A stretch of DNA of 56,550 nucleotides, from NCBI GenBank assembly GCA_032718475.1, contig JAUCBJ010004904.1:1-56550 (forward strand), read 5' to 3'. Positions 55,232 to 56,550 of this stretch are shown here, in pieces. The position numbers were made by a program, and so were the translations under genes. The notes under the pieces are model-generated. The model did no database searches and was not told the origin of the DNA. It saw only the letters and a list, made by a program, of their open reading frames with translations. This DNA is from Nemertoderma westbladi. Taxonomy: Eukaryota; Xenacoelomorpha; Nemertodermatida; Nemertodermatidae. How positions within the stretch are numbered: position 1 is the first letter of the stretch; the number at the start of each line of letters is the position of its first letter.

Positions 55232-56550
55232 TGTACATTGTACAATGTACAATGTTCATACAGATAAATATAAATATTTGTATATATCAATAAAACAATT
55301 ATAAATCACATGTCACATTTACCCAAATCACTTTATTATTTTTAAACCCCATTCACCGCGGTTGCCCGGCGAATAAGTGATTTAGGGATTTATTTAACTA
55401 ATGTTAAATTTAATATTTTGATCTTTGCAATGTACGGTACAGTACAGTACAGTACACAGTACACCACCCCCCCCCCCCTTCCTGTTTTTTTATTTATTTA
55501 TATTATAGAACATTATCAACGGTAATAATATTACAATATTAAACATTACACTTATAATATAGAAAGTATTCTAGAACATAATTATTTAATGTTCTAGAAC
55601 ACAAATTGAACCCAATAATTTAAACAACGACTATCAGCTAGATTTTGGTTGCTTTGACAATAATTGGCTAGAGTTACGTATGGAGGGGGGGGGGGGGGGG
55701 GTATAGTATATACTGTTTTTCTATAAAGAGAAAATATTTACAACTAAATATGATATGTTTATATAATGAAGTTACATTGGGTGAAATATTGTGGAATATG
55801 TATAGCTGTACCGTTGTTAAACTCTTGTATATTATTTTTTTATTTTTCTAGAATTTTGTTTTCAAGAAATTATTATCCTTGGTTAATTTTTGATATTATA
55901 AAATTTTTTATATTTTTGAAGTGTGATGGGAGCGAAATATAGTTGTTACTGGTTGATCCCCCTATAAATGCTGTTGATCTTGCCATGGCACACAATTGAT
56001 GTATAAAACCTGTTTTGGATTATCTAGGCAATGGATAAAAATCCGCCAAATCTATCTACCAGAATATAATAAAAGCTGAAGAATCGGCAAATAAGCATAT
56101 TACCCCCCACACCAAAAAATATAGTATGTGCCATGTCAAGACTCTGATGTCACTTGTTAGTGAGAAGATCTTATTAAGAGGGGGGGGGGGGGGGGGGGGG
56201 GGGGTACTGGCTTGGAAGTCGATATTTTGAAATGCTTACTTCACCAAGATACATTTTGGGGGGTAGACTGTTGAATTGTAATTGAACTGATGACGCCCCT
56301 AGCGGTCAGAGTTACTTTCTAATTGTACTATTTTTCAAAATAATTATTTTTATTATTGCGCACTCTAGTAGCTTTCATTTGTAAAGCCCGGTTTCCATGA
56401 TGCCATATAACTAGTAGCTTCGAGCTAGTAACTACTGGCTCGTCGCCAATAGCTACTAGCCGCGGCCACTAGCTCTTGGCCGTAACTAGTGGCTACTTGC
56501 CACGAAACAAATAGCTACTGACCGCGAAGCTACTAGCTATTTGCGCGAGG
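55232..56550. other. Right-edge region, no gene; homopolymers and a low-copy repeat
   Basis: Contains gtacagtacagtacagta (55436-55455), a C run (55466-55478), G runs (55684-55700 and 56181-56204), and, from 56380 to the edge, a GC-richer block starting aagcccggtttccatg with many reshuffled actagtagct/agctactagc words. That block may be the terminus of a transposon cut off by the window. Confidence 0.5.

Overview
The window is animal nuclear DNA: AT-rich, mostly repeats, with spliced genes and families restricted to metazoans or eukaryotes (an ABCA lipid-type ABC transporter, an ATAD2-type bromodomain protein, a LITAF-domain protein). Frequent short words such as TAGGCCTA and ACCGGT, together with the mix of non-LTR, BEL/Pao and piggyBac-like elements, fit a marine invertebrate, perhaps an echinoderm or another non-vertebrate deuterostome. 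That placement is an inference with low confidence. No rRNA, tRNA or CRISPR array was recognised.

Layout. 1-4.75 kb: an almost intact reverse-transcriptase retroelement on the minus strand. Its poly(A) tail is at the window edge, and its reading frame begins inside a 30-bp minisatellite. 5.0-5.5 kb: a coding exon for a LITAF-domain membrane protein (plus). 5.9-11 kb: a long TG microsatellite, a decayed LINE (minus) and a 2-kb, 33-bp minisatellite. 12.9-20.5 kb: a pair of ~570-bp inverted repeats about 99% alike, enclosing a Gag/protease relic, a piggyBac-like element with TTAA-type ends, a ~1.3-kb dispersed repeat and a 22-bp array. 20.85-23.9 kb: a 3.06-kb unit with ~165-bp terminal inverted repeats, holding an unknown ORF and a LINE fragment. 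24.2-24.8 kb: eight units of a 68-bp tandem array.

25.97-47.8 kb: the main host locus, an ABCA3-like transporter on the minus strand. Exon 1 (47596-47805) and the first transmembrane exon (31723-32414) have good splice sites. Everything from transmembrane segment 6 to the stop lies in about 3.9 kb without introns. The frame is broken twice, by an exact 46-bp tandem duplication and by a single-base shift, so the locus is probably a pseudogene or a decaying allele unless the sequence is in error. Its introns hold an antisense ATAD2 retrocopy with one premature stop, a piggyBac-like element, LINE pieces, and a BEL/Pao element that keeps a 906-residue Gag but has lost its reverse transcriptase and integrase cores. 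A second piggyBac-like copy sits 15 bp upstream of the ABCA start codon.

49.4-56.55 kb: no gene seen. It contains dispersed repeats, a complete 535-bp MITE flanked by TA, a 315-bp tandem repeat and several homopolymer tracts.

The host genes show no functional link to one another. The coherent story is the interplay of retroelements, DNA transposons and retroposition with the ABCA locus.
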